In this document: positions 9,302 to 17,376 of the stretch, piece by piece | Layout: each line of letters opens with the position of its first letter | How positions within the stretch are numbered: position 1 is the first letter of the stretch | Assembly: GCF_031951985.1 (NCBI RefSeq) | Contig: NZ_JAVLVU010000001.1 | Span: forward strand, 5,394,001-5,458,000 | Direction: 5' to 3' | Length of the DNA stretch: 64,000 nt | From: Mucilaginibacter terrae | GTDB lineage: Bacteria; Bacteroidota; Bacteroidia; Sphingobacteriales; Sphingobacteriaceae | Notes under the pieces: generated by a model | Database searches by the model: none | What the model saw: the letters and a program-made list of their open reading frames with translations, nothing else | Told to the model about the DNA's origin: nothing | Program-made: the position numbers and the translations under genes

Positions 9302-10450
9302 TTATTCAAAGGCCGCGGTATATATATCAATAGCATCCTCGCGCGATACGTGGCGCGGGTTGTTCACCAGCAGGCGTTGTATCACCATGGCTTCATCGGC
9401 CAGTTGTGGTATAACATCTTTGGTTATGCCCACTTCTTTTAAAGTAGCCGGTATACCACAGGCGGCAATCAGTTCGCGTATTTTGGCAATACCCGCTTGG
9501 GCGGTGCTCAAATGATCGGCCTGGCGCTCGCAGCCTAAGGCTACGGCCACATCGGCATAACGCTGTGGCGCGGCAGGTACGTTAAATTCCATTACATAAG
9601 GCAGTAGCAGGGCATTTGATAAGCCATGTGCCAAGTGGAAAGTACTACCTAACGGATAAGAAAGCGCGTGAACCGCAGCCGTATTAACCGGACCTAAACA
9701 AAAACCACCCAGCATGCTGCCCATGGCAACCTGCGAACGGGCTTCTTCGTTTTTACCGTCTTTTACCGCAGCAACCAAATGCTCGGCTATCAGGCGCATG
9801 CCTTCGTAGGCATATACATCTATGAAAGGCTGGGCAAATTTGTTGGTGTAGGCCTCGAGGCAGTGCGTAAGTGCATCTAAACCGGTGGCTGCTGTAATGG
9901 CAGGGGGCACCCCAATGGTTAGCAACGGATCAACATAAACTACATCGGGCACTAAAAACGGACTGATAATGCCTTTCTTCTGATGCTCATCATCAACCAA
10001 AATAGCATTGGGCGATACCTCGCTGCCCGTACCCGATGTGGTAGGTACGCAGATGAGTTTGATTGCACGGCCGTTAAGCAGACCGTTACCTACAATGGCC
10101 TCTAAAGGCTGATCATTTTTTAACTGGGCGGCTACCAGTTTGGCAATATCCAGCACACTGCCACCGCCAATGCCTAACACCACATCGGGGTTGGTGCCCT
10201 CAAAACCATCCATCAATGCACGAAAATCGGCAAATGAGGGTTCTTGGTTAATATCGGTATTAATATGTACAGTTACACCCGCCTCTTTCAGTTTGGTTAC
10301 AAAGGGTTCCAGCTGTGAAAGCAGTGGGGTAATCGTAATAATAAGAACTTCGCGTGCGGCAGGCAATACCTCATCAATAAGGTTAGCTAACGAACCATTG
10401 CCGAAAACCAGTTTACCCGGAAAATGAATTTTTAGTAGTTGTGGAACCAT
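9302..10450 (-). CDS. Iron-containing alcohol dehydrogenase
   Basis: The 382-residue protein is a group III (iron-dependent) alcohol dehydrogenase. It shows the NAD motif GIGGGSVLDIAK near residue 97, GTGSEVSPNA near 140, and the metal-site helices GLDALTHCLEAYTN near 190 and HLAHGLSNALLLPYVMEFN near 265. It would interconvert an aldehyde and an alcohol with NAD(P), in the cytoplasm. It is the first gene of the operon, facing the AraC regulator across a 324-base intergenic region. In this context it may reduce the aldehyde released by the DapA-family enzyme, or oxidise a hydroxy acid. That role is inference. Confidence 0.87.
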   Translation of the reverse strand: MVPQLLKIHFPGKLVFGNGSLANLIDEVLPAAREVLIITITPLLSQLEPFVTKLKEAGVTVHINTDINQEPSFADFRALMDGFEGTNPDVVLGIGGGSVLDIAKLVAAQLKNDQPLEAIVGNGLLNGRAIKLICVPTTSGTGSEVSPNAILVDDEHQKKGIISPFLVPDVVYVDPLLTIGVPPAITAATGLDALTHCLEAYTNKFAQPFIDVYAYEGMRLIAEHLVAAVKDGKNEEARSQVAMGSMLGGFCLGPVNTAAVHALSYPLGSTFHLAHGLSNALLLPYVMEFNVPAAPQRYADVAVALGCERQADHLSTAQAGIAKIRELIAACGIPATLKEVGITKDVIPQLADEAMVIQRLLVNNPRHVSREDAIDIYTAAFE

Positions 10451-10774
10451 ATAGTATTATAACAGGTAGCCCAAAATCATACAAAATATGCCCGCTGTTA
10501 ACGCAAGGCGCTTAAAAATTAATTACTTACTGAGTATAAGCTTTGTTATACCTGGGTTAGTAAGGTAACTTCAAGATAATACGAGCGGTGCTTGTAGTTT
10601 GATTATTGGTTACTTATTCACAAACATATTAAAGGTTGCTGCTTAATCTTTGTAGTATTTTTTCTATAAATAGTATCATCTTAGCATAATCTAAACACTC
10701 TTGTACAATTTAATGGATAATTTATATAATATTGACCGCAATTTAGAGTTTAGCTATATTTACAGGAACCAGTT
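10451..10774. promoter_or_regulatory. Divergent promoter region of the acid-sugar operon
   Basis: This 324-base AT-rich gap separates the operon (minus) from its probable regulator (plus). For the regulator, TTG at 10732-10734 and TATATTTA at 10755-10762 are 20 bases apart, which fits the Bacteroidota -33/-7 promoter with one mismatch. No convincing pair of AraC half-sites was found by eye. Two similar TTACTTA tracts lie at 10523 and 10610 but are weak. No gene is present. Confidence 0.55.
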
Positions 10775-11647
10775 ATGAAGCCGCTTTATCGTAAACTACC
10801 CGGCAAAATTGAGAGCTCGTTTAGTGTTAGGCACGATGTTATGCCCAACTATGGCAACATATGGCATTACCACTCAGAACTTGAACTGCACTATAATATA
10901 AAAGGAGAGGGTGTACGCTTTATTGGCGATAACATAGGCAATTTTGCTTCGGGCGAATTAATTTTGCTTGGCGAAAACCTGCCCCATGCCTGGCGCTGCC
11001 GCGAAGAGTATTATCAGCCTAATTCGGAACTGAAAATTGAGGCTATTGTAATGCACTTTTTGCCCACCTGCCTGGGTAAAGATATTTTGAATTTGCCTGA
11101 AGCCTATGTAATACCGCGTTTGTTTGAACGGGCAAAGAGCGGTATGATCATTAACGGCGAGGCCAAAGAAAAGGTTGTTGAATTGATGAAGCAGGCTATT
11201 GAGGCTACCAACCTCGACCGTATCATCATCATGATGTCGATTATGAAGCAGCTGGCCGAAACCAGCGAGTATAAACCCATTGTAAACGAGATCAGCGCGT
11301 TTCAGCAAAATACTGATCTGGATGATAAGCGCCTGAGCAATATTTACACTTACACGCTATCCAACTATAAGCGCGATATTACGCTTAAAGAAATTTCGGC
11401 ACTGAGCAACCTGAGTGTAACCTCGTTTTGCCGCTACTTTAAGCTCATGACCAATAAAACGTATTACGATTTTTTAACCGAAATACGCATTAGTCACGCC
11501 TGCCGCCAATTGGTAGAAAACAAACTCACCACCGAGCTCATCTGCTTTAATTGCGGTTTTAATAATATCTCCAACTTTTATCGTCACTTTAAAAAGATAA
11601 AAGGGGTAACGCCGGTAGAGTATAAGCGGAAGTATTTGAATTATTAA
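10775..11647 (+). CDS. AraC-family regulator with cupin sensor
   Basis: In this 290-residue protein the N-terminal half is a cupin-like ligand domain (HYHSELELHYNIKGEGVRFI near 25-45, SGELILLGENLPHAWRC near 55). The C-terminal 100 residues hold two helix-turn-helix motifs of the AraC type (ITLKEISALSNLSVTSFCRY and TELICFNCGFNNISNFYRHF), ending KGVTPVEYKRKYLNY. It is divergent from the acid-sugar operon and is the only regulator next to it. It probably senses the imported sugar acid or an intermediate and activates the operon. The ATG at 10775 lies about 13 bases after a TATATTTA box, so the leader is short. Confidence 0.88.
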   Translation: MKPLYRKLPGKIESSFSVRHDVMPNYGNIWHYHSELELHYNIKGEGVRFIGDNIGNFASGELILLGENLPHAWRCREEYYQPNSELKIEAIVMHFLPTCLGKDILNLPEAYVIPRLFERAKSGMIINGEAKEKVVELMKQAIEATNLDRIIIMMSIMKQLAETSEYKPIVNEISAFQQNTDLDDKRLSNIYTYTLSNYKRDITLKEISALSNLSVTSFCRYFKLMTNKTYYDFLTEIRISHACRQLVENKLTTELICFNCGFNNISNFYRHFKKIKGVTPVEYKRKYLNY

Positions 11648-11749
11648 CCTCACCCAACCCTCTCCAAAGGAGAGGGCTTTAAGAAAGAAGGCTTCCCACA
11701 AAAATTAGATTTAAAGTCCTCTCCTTGGTGGAGGATTTAGGAGGGGTTT
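11648..11749. repeat. Family B palindromic repeat with terminator-like hairpin
   Basis: Starts with the perfect hairpin CCCTCTCC-AAA-GGAGAGGG directly after the AraC stop codon. It continues to CTCTCCTTGGTGGAGG and GGAGGGGTTT, which resembles the 18646-18685 copy. The element runs into the neighbouring gene: the stop codon of yjbQ (11737-11739) lies inside it. It probably serves as the terminator for both convergent genes. Confidence 0.65.
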
Positions 11750-12165
11750 CCCCACGCCGTTACCACCACATTCCTTGCCCCACCATAATCCCGGTGCTCG
11801 CATAAATATATGCCTTGCCACATGCCCAGCGCCAGTCTTCCGTTATGTACGGGTATCATTATCGATGTGCCCAGCATAGCCGCTTTGAGGTGGGCGGGCA
11901 TATCGTCGGGGCCTTCATCGGTGTGCAGGTAGTCGGGGTCGTTTTCGGGCACGGCTTTGTTAAAGTAAGTTTCAAAATCTTGCCGTACGGTGGGGGCGGC
12001 ATTCTCATTTATAGTAAGCGATGCCGAGGTATGTTGTATAAATACCTGGCAAATGCCGGTTTGTATTTCCGCTAATTGTGGAAATGCTTGCACAATTTCG
12101 GACGTAATGAGGTGAAATCCCCTCGGCCGTAATCTAAGTTTTATGTTTTGCTGAAATATTTTCAT
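11737..12165 (-). CDS. yjbQ: YjbQ family protein (UPF0047)
   Basis: The 142-residue protein matches the YjbQ/UPF0047 family along its whole length, which is typical for the family. Visible motifs are the conserved IQHTSASLTINENA near residue 43-56, a histidine and aspartates in YLHTDEGPDDMPAHLKA near 80-96, and GTWQG-like LALGMWQGIYLCEHRDYG near 112-128. The family is a small trimeric beta-barrel enzyme with weak thiamine-phosphate synthase activity reported in E. coli, and its true role is unsettled. The last few codons and the stop fall within a family B repeat. Confidence 0.9.
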   Translation of the reverse strand: MKIFQQNIKLRLRPRGFHLITSEIVQAFPQLAEIQTGICQVFIQHTSASLTINENAAPTVRQDFETYFNKAVPENDPDYLHTDEGPDDMPAHLKAAMLGTSIMIPVHNGRLALGMWQGIYLCEHRDYGGARNVVVTAWGNPS

Positions 12166-12226
12166 ATAGTTAAATGATACTTGCTTAATGCTTAAAGAAT
12201 AAAATTATCACATGAGATAATTTTAT

Positions 12227-12234
12227 TACTTTTG
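12227..12234 (+). promoter_or_regulatory. -7 box TACTTTTG for the GAF kinase
   Basis: Exact match to the Bacteroidota TAnnTTTG box, about 90 bases before the ATG at 12324. No clear -33 element. Confidence 0.4.
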
Positions 12235-12323
12235 TTATAACTTTTTTCTGCAACTTTAAGTAAAAGGTAATATGGTATTATTCTTGAATAATACTCCCTG
12301 ATTAATTTATTGAACCCAAAGTT

Positions 12324-13550
12324 ATGGACACTTTAACAGCGCCCGTGCCTGCCAACGAAATGGAAAGGCTTACAGTTTTAGCCGAGTTGGATTTAGATTA
12401 TTCGGCTTTGAATGATAACCTGAAAAGCCTGAGCAAACTTGCAGCAAAAATTGCAGGTACCGAAATTTCAATGGTAAATTTAATTGATTCGTTTACACAA
12501 TGGACGGTTTCAAATTACGGTCTCGACCTTGACCAGATGAACCGCGAAGATTCGGTTTGCCAATACACTATAATGCAGGATGAAGGTTACGAGGTTTTAG
12601 ACCTTGCTGCCGATGACCGCTTTAAAGAAAAGTTTTATGTAACCAGCGATCCCAACCTGCGTTATTATTACGGTGTGCCCCTGCGTGCCGATAATGGTGT
12701 AAACCTGGGTGCTTTATGTGTACTGGATACTCAATTACGCGTACTTTCTCCCGAAAAAATTGAAATGCTCAAGATAATAGCCGACGAGATCGTTAACAGG
12801 CTTAGGGCATTGCGGGTAATTGAAAGCATGCGTGGACAAATCAACGAGGCTACTGAAAATCAGCGCCGTGTTGCGCATGATATACGTGGTCCGTTGGGTG
12901 GTATTATTGGCCTTGCACGCATTATTAGCGAGCAGGGCGACGAGAACACCATGGAAGAGGTACTGGAATTTATAGGTCTTATTCAAAAGAGCGGGCACTC
13001 TATTTTAGAACTGGCCGATGAAATATTGAGCATAAAGGCGGTGCCGGCCGAGAATGCCAATAAGTTAGGGAACGATGAATTTAATCAGGTAACTTTTAAA
13101 GAAAAACTCATCAAATTATACACCCCCCAGGCATTAAATAAAAAAATAAAGTTTACGGTAAACACCAGTGCCGATACCCAAAACATTCCTTTTCTAAAAA
13201 ATAAGTTACTACAAATTGTAGGTAACCTTATATCAAACGCTATTAAGTTTACCCCCGAGGGTGGTTCTGTATCTACTCATTTATCAATTGATGCTGTTGA
13301 TCAAGGCCGTAGCTTACAAATTAAGGTAGAGGATTCGGGCGTGGGTTTAAGTCCTGATAAAATACAGCAGATTTTGAGCGGTCAGGGTGAATCAACCACC
13401 GGAACCGGCGGAGAGCAGGGGTATGGATTTGGTTTAGCTTTGGTAAAACATTTAATAGATGGTTTAAAAGGTAATTTACAGGTAGTATCAACCACCGGAA
13501 ACGGTACCGTATTTACGGTTAGTTTACCTCAGGCCATTTCTAAAATATAA
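12324..13550 (+). CDS. GAF-domain sensor histidine kinase
   Basis: The 408-residue protein has no signal peptide or membrane segment, so it is a soluble kinase. A GAF domain covers about residues 20-165 (ISMVNLIDSFTQWTVS, FYVTSDPNLRYYYGVPLRAD, LGALCVLD). A dimerisation domain follows with the phospho-acceptor His185 in RRVAHDIRGPLGG. The ATPase domain has the N box NLISNAIKFTPEGG and G boxes DSGVGLS and GYGFGLALVKHLID. It would autophosphorylate in response to an intracellular signal bound by GAF. No response regulator is adjacent. A terminator follows the stop, so the gene is monocistronic. Confidence 0.92.
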   Translation: MDTLTAPVPANEMERLTVLAELDLDYSALNDNLKSLSKLAAKIAGTEISMVNLIDSFTQWTVSNYGLDLDQMNREDSVCQYTIMQDEGYEVLDLAADDRFKEKFYVTSDPNLRYYYGVPLRADNGVNLGALCVLDTQLRVLSPEKIEMLKIIADEIVNRLRALRVIESMRGQINEATENQRRVAHDIRGPLGGIIGLARIISEQGDENTMEEVLEFIGLIQKSGHSILELADEILSIKAVPAENANKLGNDEFNQVTFKEKLIKLYTPQALNKKIKFTVNTSADTQNIPFLKNKLLQIVGNLISNAIKFTPEGGSVSTHLSIDAVDQGRSLQIKVEDSGVGLSPDKIQQILSGQGESTTGTGGEQGYGFGLALVKHLIDGLKGNLQVVSTTGNGTVFTVSLPQAISKI

Positions 13551-13591
13551 AACTTCTGATCGCCGTGCAAGGCTGCCCAGTCTTTGTACGT

Positions 13592-13625
13592 ACTGCCTGT
13601 AGCCGTAAGGTTACGGGCAGTTTTT
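13592..13625 (+). terminator. Hairpin terminator after the GAF kinase
   Basis: Arms ACTGCCTGTAGCC and GGTTACGGGCAGT (three mismatched or GU positions), GTAA loop, followed by five T residues. It starts about 40 bases after the kinase stop codon. Confidence 0.75.
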
Positions 13626-13661
13626 GTATCCCTGCAAAAGTTAAAGCATGATGTTATGCAC

Positions 13662-14645
13662 TTAATTAACCCTGTTCAGCAACTCTTCGCCTTTAACAAA
13701 CGCATCAATATTGGCAAATGTTATGGTTGCAATTTGCTCCATGGCTTCGCGGGTAAAAAAGCCCTGGTGTGATGTGATGAGCACGTTAGGGAAAGAGATA
13801 AGGCGGGTGATCAATTCATCCTGTATCACGTCTTCGGAGTAATCATTAAAGAAAAGGTTGGCTTCCTGTTCGTAAACATCCAGGCCTAAATAACCCAAAT
13901 GGCAGTTTTTTAATGATTCTATTACATCCACCGTGTTAATTAATCCGCCTCTGCTTGTATTAATAAGCATAGCTCCTTTTTTAAACAGGGCAAGCGTTTG
14001 GGCATTAATCATGTGGCGGGTGCTGTCCATCAACGGGCAGTGTAACGATATAATGTCGGCATCGGCCAAAGTCTCCTCTAACGTGCCATATACAATGCCC
14101 TGTGCCTGTAAACCCGCGTCCGGATAAATGTCATAGGCGCTTACGTGGCAGCCAAAACCTTTAAGTATGTGGCAAAATGCTTTACCAATGTTGCCGGTTC
14201 CAATAACCGCCACCTTACGGTTGTGCAGGTTAAACCCCATCAGTTTTTCGAGCGAAAAGTTGCCCTCACGCACGCGGTTATAAGCTTTATGTGTTTTGCG
14301 GTTGAGTGTTAATATTAAGGCCAGGGCATGTTCGGCTACAGCTTCGGGCGAGTAGGCCGGTACCCTAAGCACGGGCATACCTAATGCAGTGGCTGTTTTA
14401 ATATCTACGTTGTTAAAACCTGCGCAGCGCAGTACAATCAATCGCACACCATTATCATGCAGTTTTTGCAGTATAGCGGCATTAACGGTGTCGTTCACAA
14501 AAATGCAAATGGCATTAAAGCCTTGTGTTAGTGCAACGGTTTGCTCGTTAAGCGGTAAAACAAAATAGGTAATTTCATGCCCGGGGTTAAACTCGTTAAA
14601 AAAGTCCTGATCGTACTGGTGGGTGCTAAATACGGCAATTTTCAT
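13662..14645 (-). CDS. ldhA: D-lactate dehydrogenase (2-hydroxyacid dehydrogenase)
   Basis: The 327 residues match the D-isomer-specific 2-hydroxyacid dehydrogenase family, LdhA branch. Motifs: RCAGFNNVDI (substrate Arg region) near 73-82, NAD fold VAVIGTGNIGKAF near 144, catalytic Arg in INTSRGGLINT near 230, and catalytic His in LITSHQGFFTREAM near 290. It reduces pyruvate to D-lactate with NADH in the cytoplasm, a fermentation or redox-balancing step. A TAACTTTG box (minus strand, 14666-14673) lies about 20 bases before the start. Neighbours are unrelated. Confidence 0.9.
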   Translation of the reverse strand: MKIAVFSTHQYDQDFFNEFNPGHEITYFVLPLNEQTVALTQGFNAICIFVNDTVNAAILQKLHDNGVRLIVLRCAGFNNVDIKTATALGMPVLRVPAYSPEAVAEHALALILTLNRKTHKAYNRVREGNFSLEKLMGFNLHNRKVAVIGTGNIGKAFCHILKGFGCHVSAYDIYPDAGLQAQGIVYGTLEETLADADIISLHCPLMDSTRHMINAQTLALFKKGAMLINTSRGGLINTVDVIESLKNCHLGYLGLDVYEQEANLFFNDYSEDVIQDELITRLISFPNVLITSHQGFFTREAMEQIATITFANIDAFVKGEELLNRVN

Positions 14646-14665
14646 AAGTGATAGGTGTTTAGCAT

Positions 14666-14673
14666 CAAAGTTA
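14666..14673 (-). promoter_or_regulatory. -7 box TAACTTTG for ldhA
   Basis: Exact TAnnTTTG match on the minus strand, 20 bases upstream of the ldhA ATG. No clear -33 element. Confidence 0.45.
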
Positions 14674-15633
14674 TAAACTTATACCGGTTACAGGCCATAT
14701 TACATGCTGTATAAATTGAGCATGAAACAAGAGCGGGGCTGGTAAAACAATGCAGCAAAAAGTCCATGTTTTACATAGCAATGGATGTGTTAGCATAAAC
14801 GAATTTTGTAGCCACCGTTTTTCTATAAGTACTACTATGCCCTGCAATAAAAAGTACAGCGTAGGCAAGCCATAACCGTTGTTTACCGGCAGGCTTAAAG
14901 CTACTTCATGCAACAAACCCGAAAACATGAACGAAGCCAGCAACGCCCATGCCGCGCCAACGTGTTTTTTTAACGGCCGGTAAATAATTACCGAAGTCAT
15001 TTCGCTAAAGGCCAGGTTCCAGCACTTACCCCAAAAATCGGCTAAACTTTTTGCCCTTGCCGGAGATTTAAATAACAAACCCACATTTACACCGCGCTTA
15101 CGGAGCGTGCCTGTGCTTATGCTTAACAAGCCAAAGTGTAGTATAAAACTAAAGCCAACAAGTATCAGGCAGCTTATTAAACCATAAGTAAGCGGAGTAA
15201 TAATGAGAAACGATTTAAGCACATAGGCAACTAAAACAAAAGCTAAGCCTATCATCAACCGGCTTACCCCAAAACGGGTGTTTTGTTGAGCGTTGGGTAG
15301 GGGAGCCGAATCCAATTTTTCGAAAGGCTGCACACGCATACCCGCCCAAGCCAGTGCAAAGGTAAGCCATTGTTTAAGGGTAAGGTTTGTTGGCTTGTTA
15401 CGGTAATCGATTATAGCAGGAATTGGCTTAATGGCTGTAAACGTTACTGCAATTATGGCCAGCATTAACAGTGCAGGAGGCTCATGCCTAAAAAGAAAAT
15501 AGGTAGCGGCCAAAACCAACGGCATAAACAACCATGCTGTTTTTAACAGCCTTTGTTTTAATAACACATAGCCTAATAAGGCGGTAAAAATGTTAATGAT
15601 AAAAAAGCCAATAATGTGTTGTGACGTGATCAT
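14671..15633 (-). CDS. MBOAT / wax-synthase-like membrane acyltransferase
   Basis: ATG 15633 is chosen because it overlaps the upstream stop codon by 4 bases (ATGA). The longer frame to 15696 would start well inside the neighbour. The 320-residue protein has about eight membrane segments. It carries the motifs of the wax-synthase-like MBOAT group: FWGKCWNLAFSEM around two thirds of the length and the histidine motif MFSGLLHEVALSLP. Such proteins transfer acyl groups to a hydroxyl acceptor (lipid, sterol or exopolysaccharide) in the membrane. The acceptor is unknown. It forms a two-gene unit with the small membrane protein just upstream. Confidence 0.7.
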   Translation of the reverse strand: MITSQHIIGFFIINIFTALLGYVLLKQRLLKTAWLFMPLVLAATYFLFRHEPPALLMLAIIAVTFTAIKPIPAIIDYRNKPTNLTLKQWLTFALAWAGMRVQPFEKLDSAPLPNAQQNTRFGVSRLMIGLAFVLVAYVLKSFLIITPLTYGLISCLILVGFSFILHFGLLSISTGTLRKRGVNVGLLFKSPARAKSLADFWGKCWNLAFSEMTSVIIYRPLKKHVGAAWALLASFMFSGLLHEVALSLPVNNGYGLPTLYFLLQGIVVLIEKRWLQNSFMLTHPLLCKTWTFCCIVLPAPLLFHAQFIQHVIWPVTGISL

Positions 15634-16061
15634 AACTGGTTTACATTGAGGTAAAAGGCTAAACCATAGGTTAAAGTGAGCATTATAAAAAGGCAAACCA
15701 AAGCAACCTCGCCCAGTATATATAACCAGCCGGTGGGGAAGGATGACCTGTCGAAATAAAAGAATTGTACCAGTACGCGGGATAGCCAGTAAATAGTTAT
15801 AAACGCGCTAACCAACGTGGCCAGTTTAGTACCGTTAACCAGGTCGGGCGCAGCCAATGCCGATAACAGCCCGAATGATAAGTTGATACATAAAATGTAT
15901 ACAGCATACGTCCAAAACAGCTTTTTAATAAGGGGTTGAACGCCGTTGAGTGCCGCCTTCCATTTTAATATATGCGGAATAAATACGCTGCCCAGTACCA
16001 ATGCAATTTGCGCCAGTCCGGCAACAGTTACTATATGTTTTATGTGACTAAGTAATTCCAT
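15630..16061 (-). CDS. Small multi-pass membrane protein
   Basis: The ATG at 16061 is chosen (143 residues). An alternative in-frame start at 16094 lies upstream of a promoter-like CAAATACA (minus strand TGTATTTG, 16066-16073), which argues for the shorter form. About four hydrophobic segments are seen, for example HIVTVAGLAQIALVLGSVFI and LYILGEVALVCLFIMLTLTY. No family was recognised. Its stop overlaps the start of the MBOAT-like gene, so the two are translationally coupled. It may be an accessory subunit or a substrate-presenting partner. Confidence 0.7.
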   Translation of the reverse strand: MELLSHIKHIVTVAGLAQIALVLGSVFIPHILKWKAALNGVQPLIKKLFWTYAVYILCINLSFGLLSALAAPDLVNGTKLATLVSAFITIYWLSRVLVQFFYFDRSSFPTGWLYILGEVALVCLFIMLTLTYGLAFYLNVNQL

Positions 16062-16065
16062 AAAA

Positions 16066-16073
16066 CAAATACA
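16066..16073 (-). promoter_or_regulatory. -7-like box TGTATTTG, 4 bases before ATG 16061
   Basis: Seven of eight matches to TAnnTTTG. A TTG lies about 18 bases upstream on the same strand. With only four bases to the ATG the transcript would be nearly leaderless. Confidence 0.4.
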
Positions 16074-16208
16074 ATTAAAATACTGAACTTTCAATAAATA
16101 CTGAAAATAAAATATTAATGGGTTTGAAATTTATTTGATGGCAATTTTAGGTTAATGCGTGATAGACGTGATTATATTTTGATTGCTTGGCAGGGGAAAG
16201 AGCTTGCT

Positions 16209-16259
16209 TATAACTGCAAAAGGCCTCATTGATTATCAATGAGGCCTTTTGCAGTTATA
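16209..16259. terminator. 24-bp perfect hairpin
   Basis: Inverted repeat with 24-base arms (16209-16232 and 16236-16259) and a 3-base loop TTA, core AAAAGGCCTCATTGA. There is no mismatch. It lacks a long T tail but contains AAAAGG/CCTTTT, typical of bidirectional terminators. It follows the possible small gene at 16290-16400 on the minus strand. Confidence 0.65.
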
Positions 16260-16289
16260 TATAGTACCGGAAAAATAGAGTTAACAGGA

Positions 16290-16400
16290 TTAGTTATTAG
16301 CAGTTTTAGCAAAATACCTGTTAACCAATAAGTAGCTGGCGCCGGTTGCAATTGCCAGCTTAAATAAGTCCATTATTAAAAAGCAGGGTTCAAAATGCAT
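16290..16400 (-). CDS. Possible 36-residue membrane peptide
   Basis: A small frame lies in a 428-base gap, ATG 16400 (or 16373, giving 27 residues) to TAA at 16290. The shorter form reads MDLFKLAIATGASYLLVNRY plus a short polar tail ending KTANN. It has one hydrophobic helix with a positive C-terminal side. It is bracketed by two hairpins (16209-16259 and 16449-16480), which suggests a discrete transcript. No family was recognised and codon evidence is too short to judge. Treat as a candidate only. Confidence 0.35.
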   Translation of the reverse strand: MHFEPCFLIMDLFKLAIATGASYLLVNRYFAKTANN

Positions 16401-16448
16401 ATTGTATAAGTTTTAGATGATGATTGCTTTCCTACATTGTTTAGAGCA

Positions 16449-16484
16449 GGCAGGGAGGTAATTGTTACAGCCTCCCTGCCGCTT
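16449..16484 (+). terminator. Hairpin with T tail near the SDR 3' end
   Basis: Perfect 10-base arms GGCAGGGAGG (16449-16458) and CCTCCCTGCC (16471-16480), then GCTTTTTT on the plus strand. The T tract fits plus-strand termination. On the minus strand the hairpin follows the SDR stop codon at 16490 but lacks a U tail. Confidence 0.55.
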
Positions 16485-16489
16485 TTTTA

Positions 16490-17341
16490 TTAATTGGTAA
16501 ACCCGGTACTTATGGTTTGCTGTTTCCAGTTTTCCAGATCGGTTTTTACCGCCTCTATTTTAGCATAGGCTACATCGTAGGCATCCTGGCCTAAAAACAG
16601 GTGCAGGGGAGGGTTAGGCGATGATGCTACTTCGATCATTACGTCGGATGCTTTTTCAGGATCACCTGCCTGGTTATTGTTCATATCCTGCTCATGGAAC
16701 TGTTGCGACTGGCGCACTGCCGTGTACTCCGCTATCGGGTTTTGAGGTGTGCCCATTGATCCTGATGTTAAAAACTCGGTACGGAAGTAACCCGGTGATA
16801 CCACGGTTGCGTGGATGCCGAACTCTTTAACTTCAGCCGCCAGTGACTCGGTAAAGCCGTGCACGGCAAATTTGGTGGCACAGTAAATTCCAAAACCAGG
16901 GTAGTTGCCGCTAAAGCCGCCAATGGAGGCAATGTTTAATATATGGCCCGATTGCTGTTTGCGTAATTGCGGTAATACCTGCCTGATAACGTTTAAAGAG
17001 CCAAATACATTTACCTCAAAGTTATCGCGGGCTTCGGCCTCGCTCAACTCTTCCAGTGCGCCTAACAGGCCGTAACCGGCATTGTTTACTACCACATCAA
17101 TGCGGTTAAATTTCTCAATGGTTTTGTTAACAGCTTCGGCTACACTATCTTCTGATTTAAGGTTCATGGCTAAGGCCAGGAAACTGTTTGCGGGCGTATC
17201 GCCTACAGCCTTGGTCAATTCATCGGCGTTGCGTGATGTTGCAGCAACTGAGTGGCCTAATGAAAGTAATTTTTTAACTAAGGTAAGTCCTAAGCCTTTA
17301 GAGGCTCCGGTAACAAACCATACTTTTGATTGAGTGCTCAT
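16490..17341 (-). CDS. SDR-family oxidoreductase (second of tandem pair)
   Basis: The 283-residue classical short-chain dehydrogenase has cofactor motif GASKGLG near residue 12, NNAGYG near 86, catalytic Ser in NIASIGG near 140, and active-site YCATK near 154. It oxidises or reduces an unidentified alcohol or carbonyl with NAD(P). It starts 35 bases after the preceding SDR gene (17377-18216) and is similar to it along its whole length, so the pair is a tandem duplication in one operon. The AraC regulator encoded upstream probably controls both. Confidence 0.9.
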   Translation of the reverse strand: MSTQSKVWFVTGASKGLGLTLVKKLLSLGHSVAATSRNADELTKAVGDTPANSFLALAMNLKSEDSVAEAVNKTIEKFNRIDVVVNNAGYGLLGALEELSEAEARDNFEVNVFGSLNVIRQVLPQLRKQQSGHILNIASIGGFSGNYPGFGIYCATKFAVHGFTESLAAEVKEFGIHATVVSPGYFRTEFLTSGSMGTPQNPIAEYTAVRQSQQFHEQDMNNNQAGDPEKASDVMIEVASSPNPPLHLFLGQDAYDVAYAKIEAVKTDLENWKQQTISTGFTN

Positions 17342-17376
17342 GGTATATTTGTTTTTAGGTAATTAACGTTGTTTAA

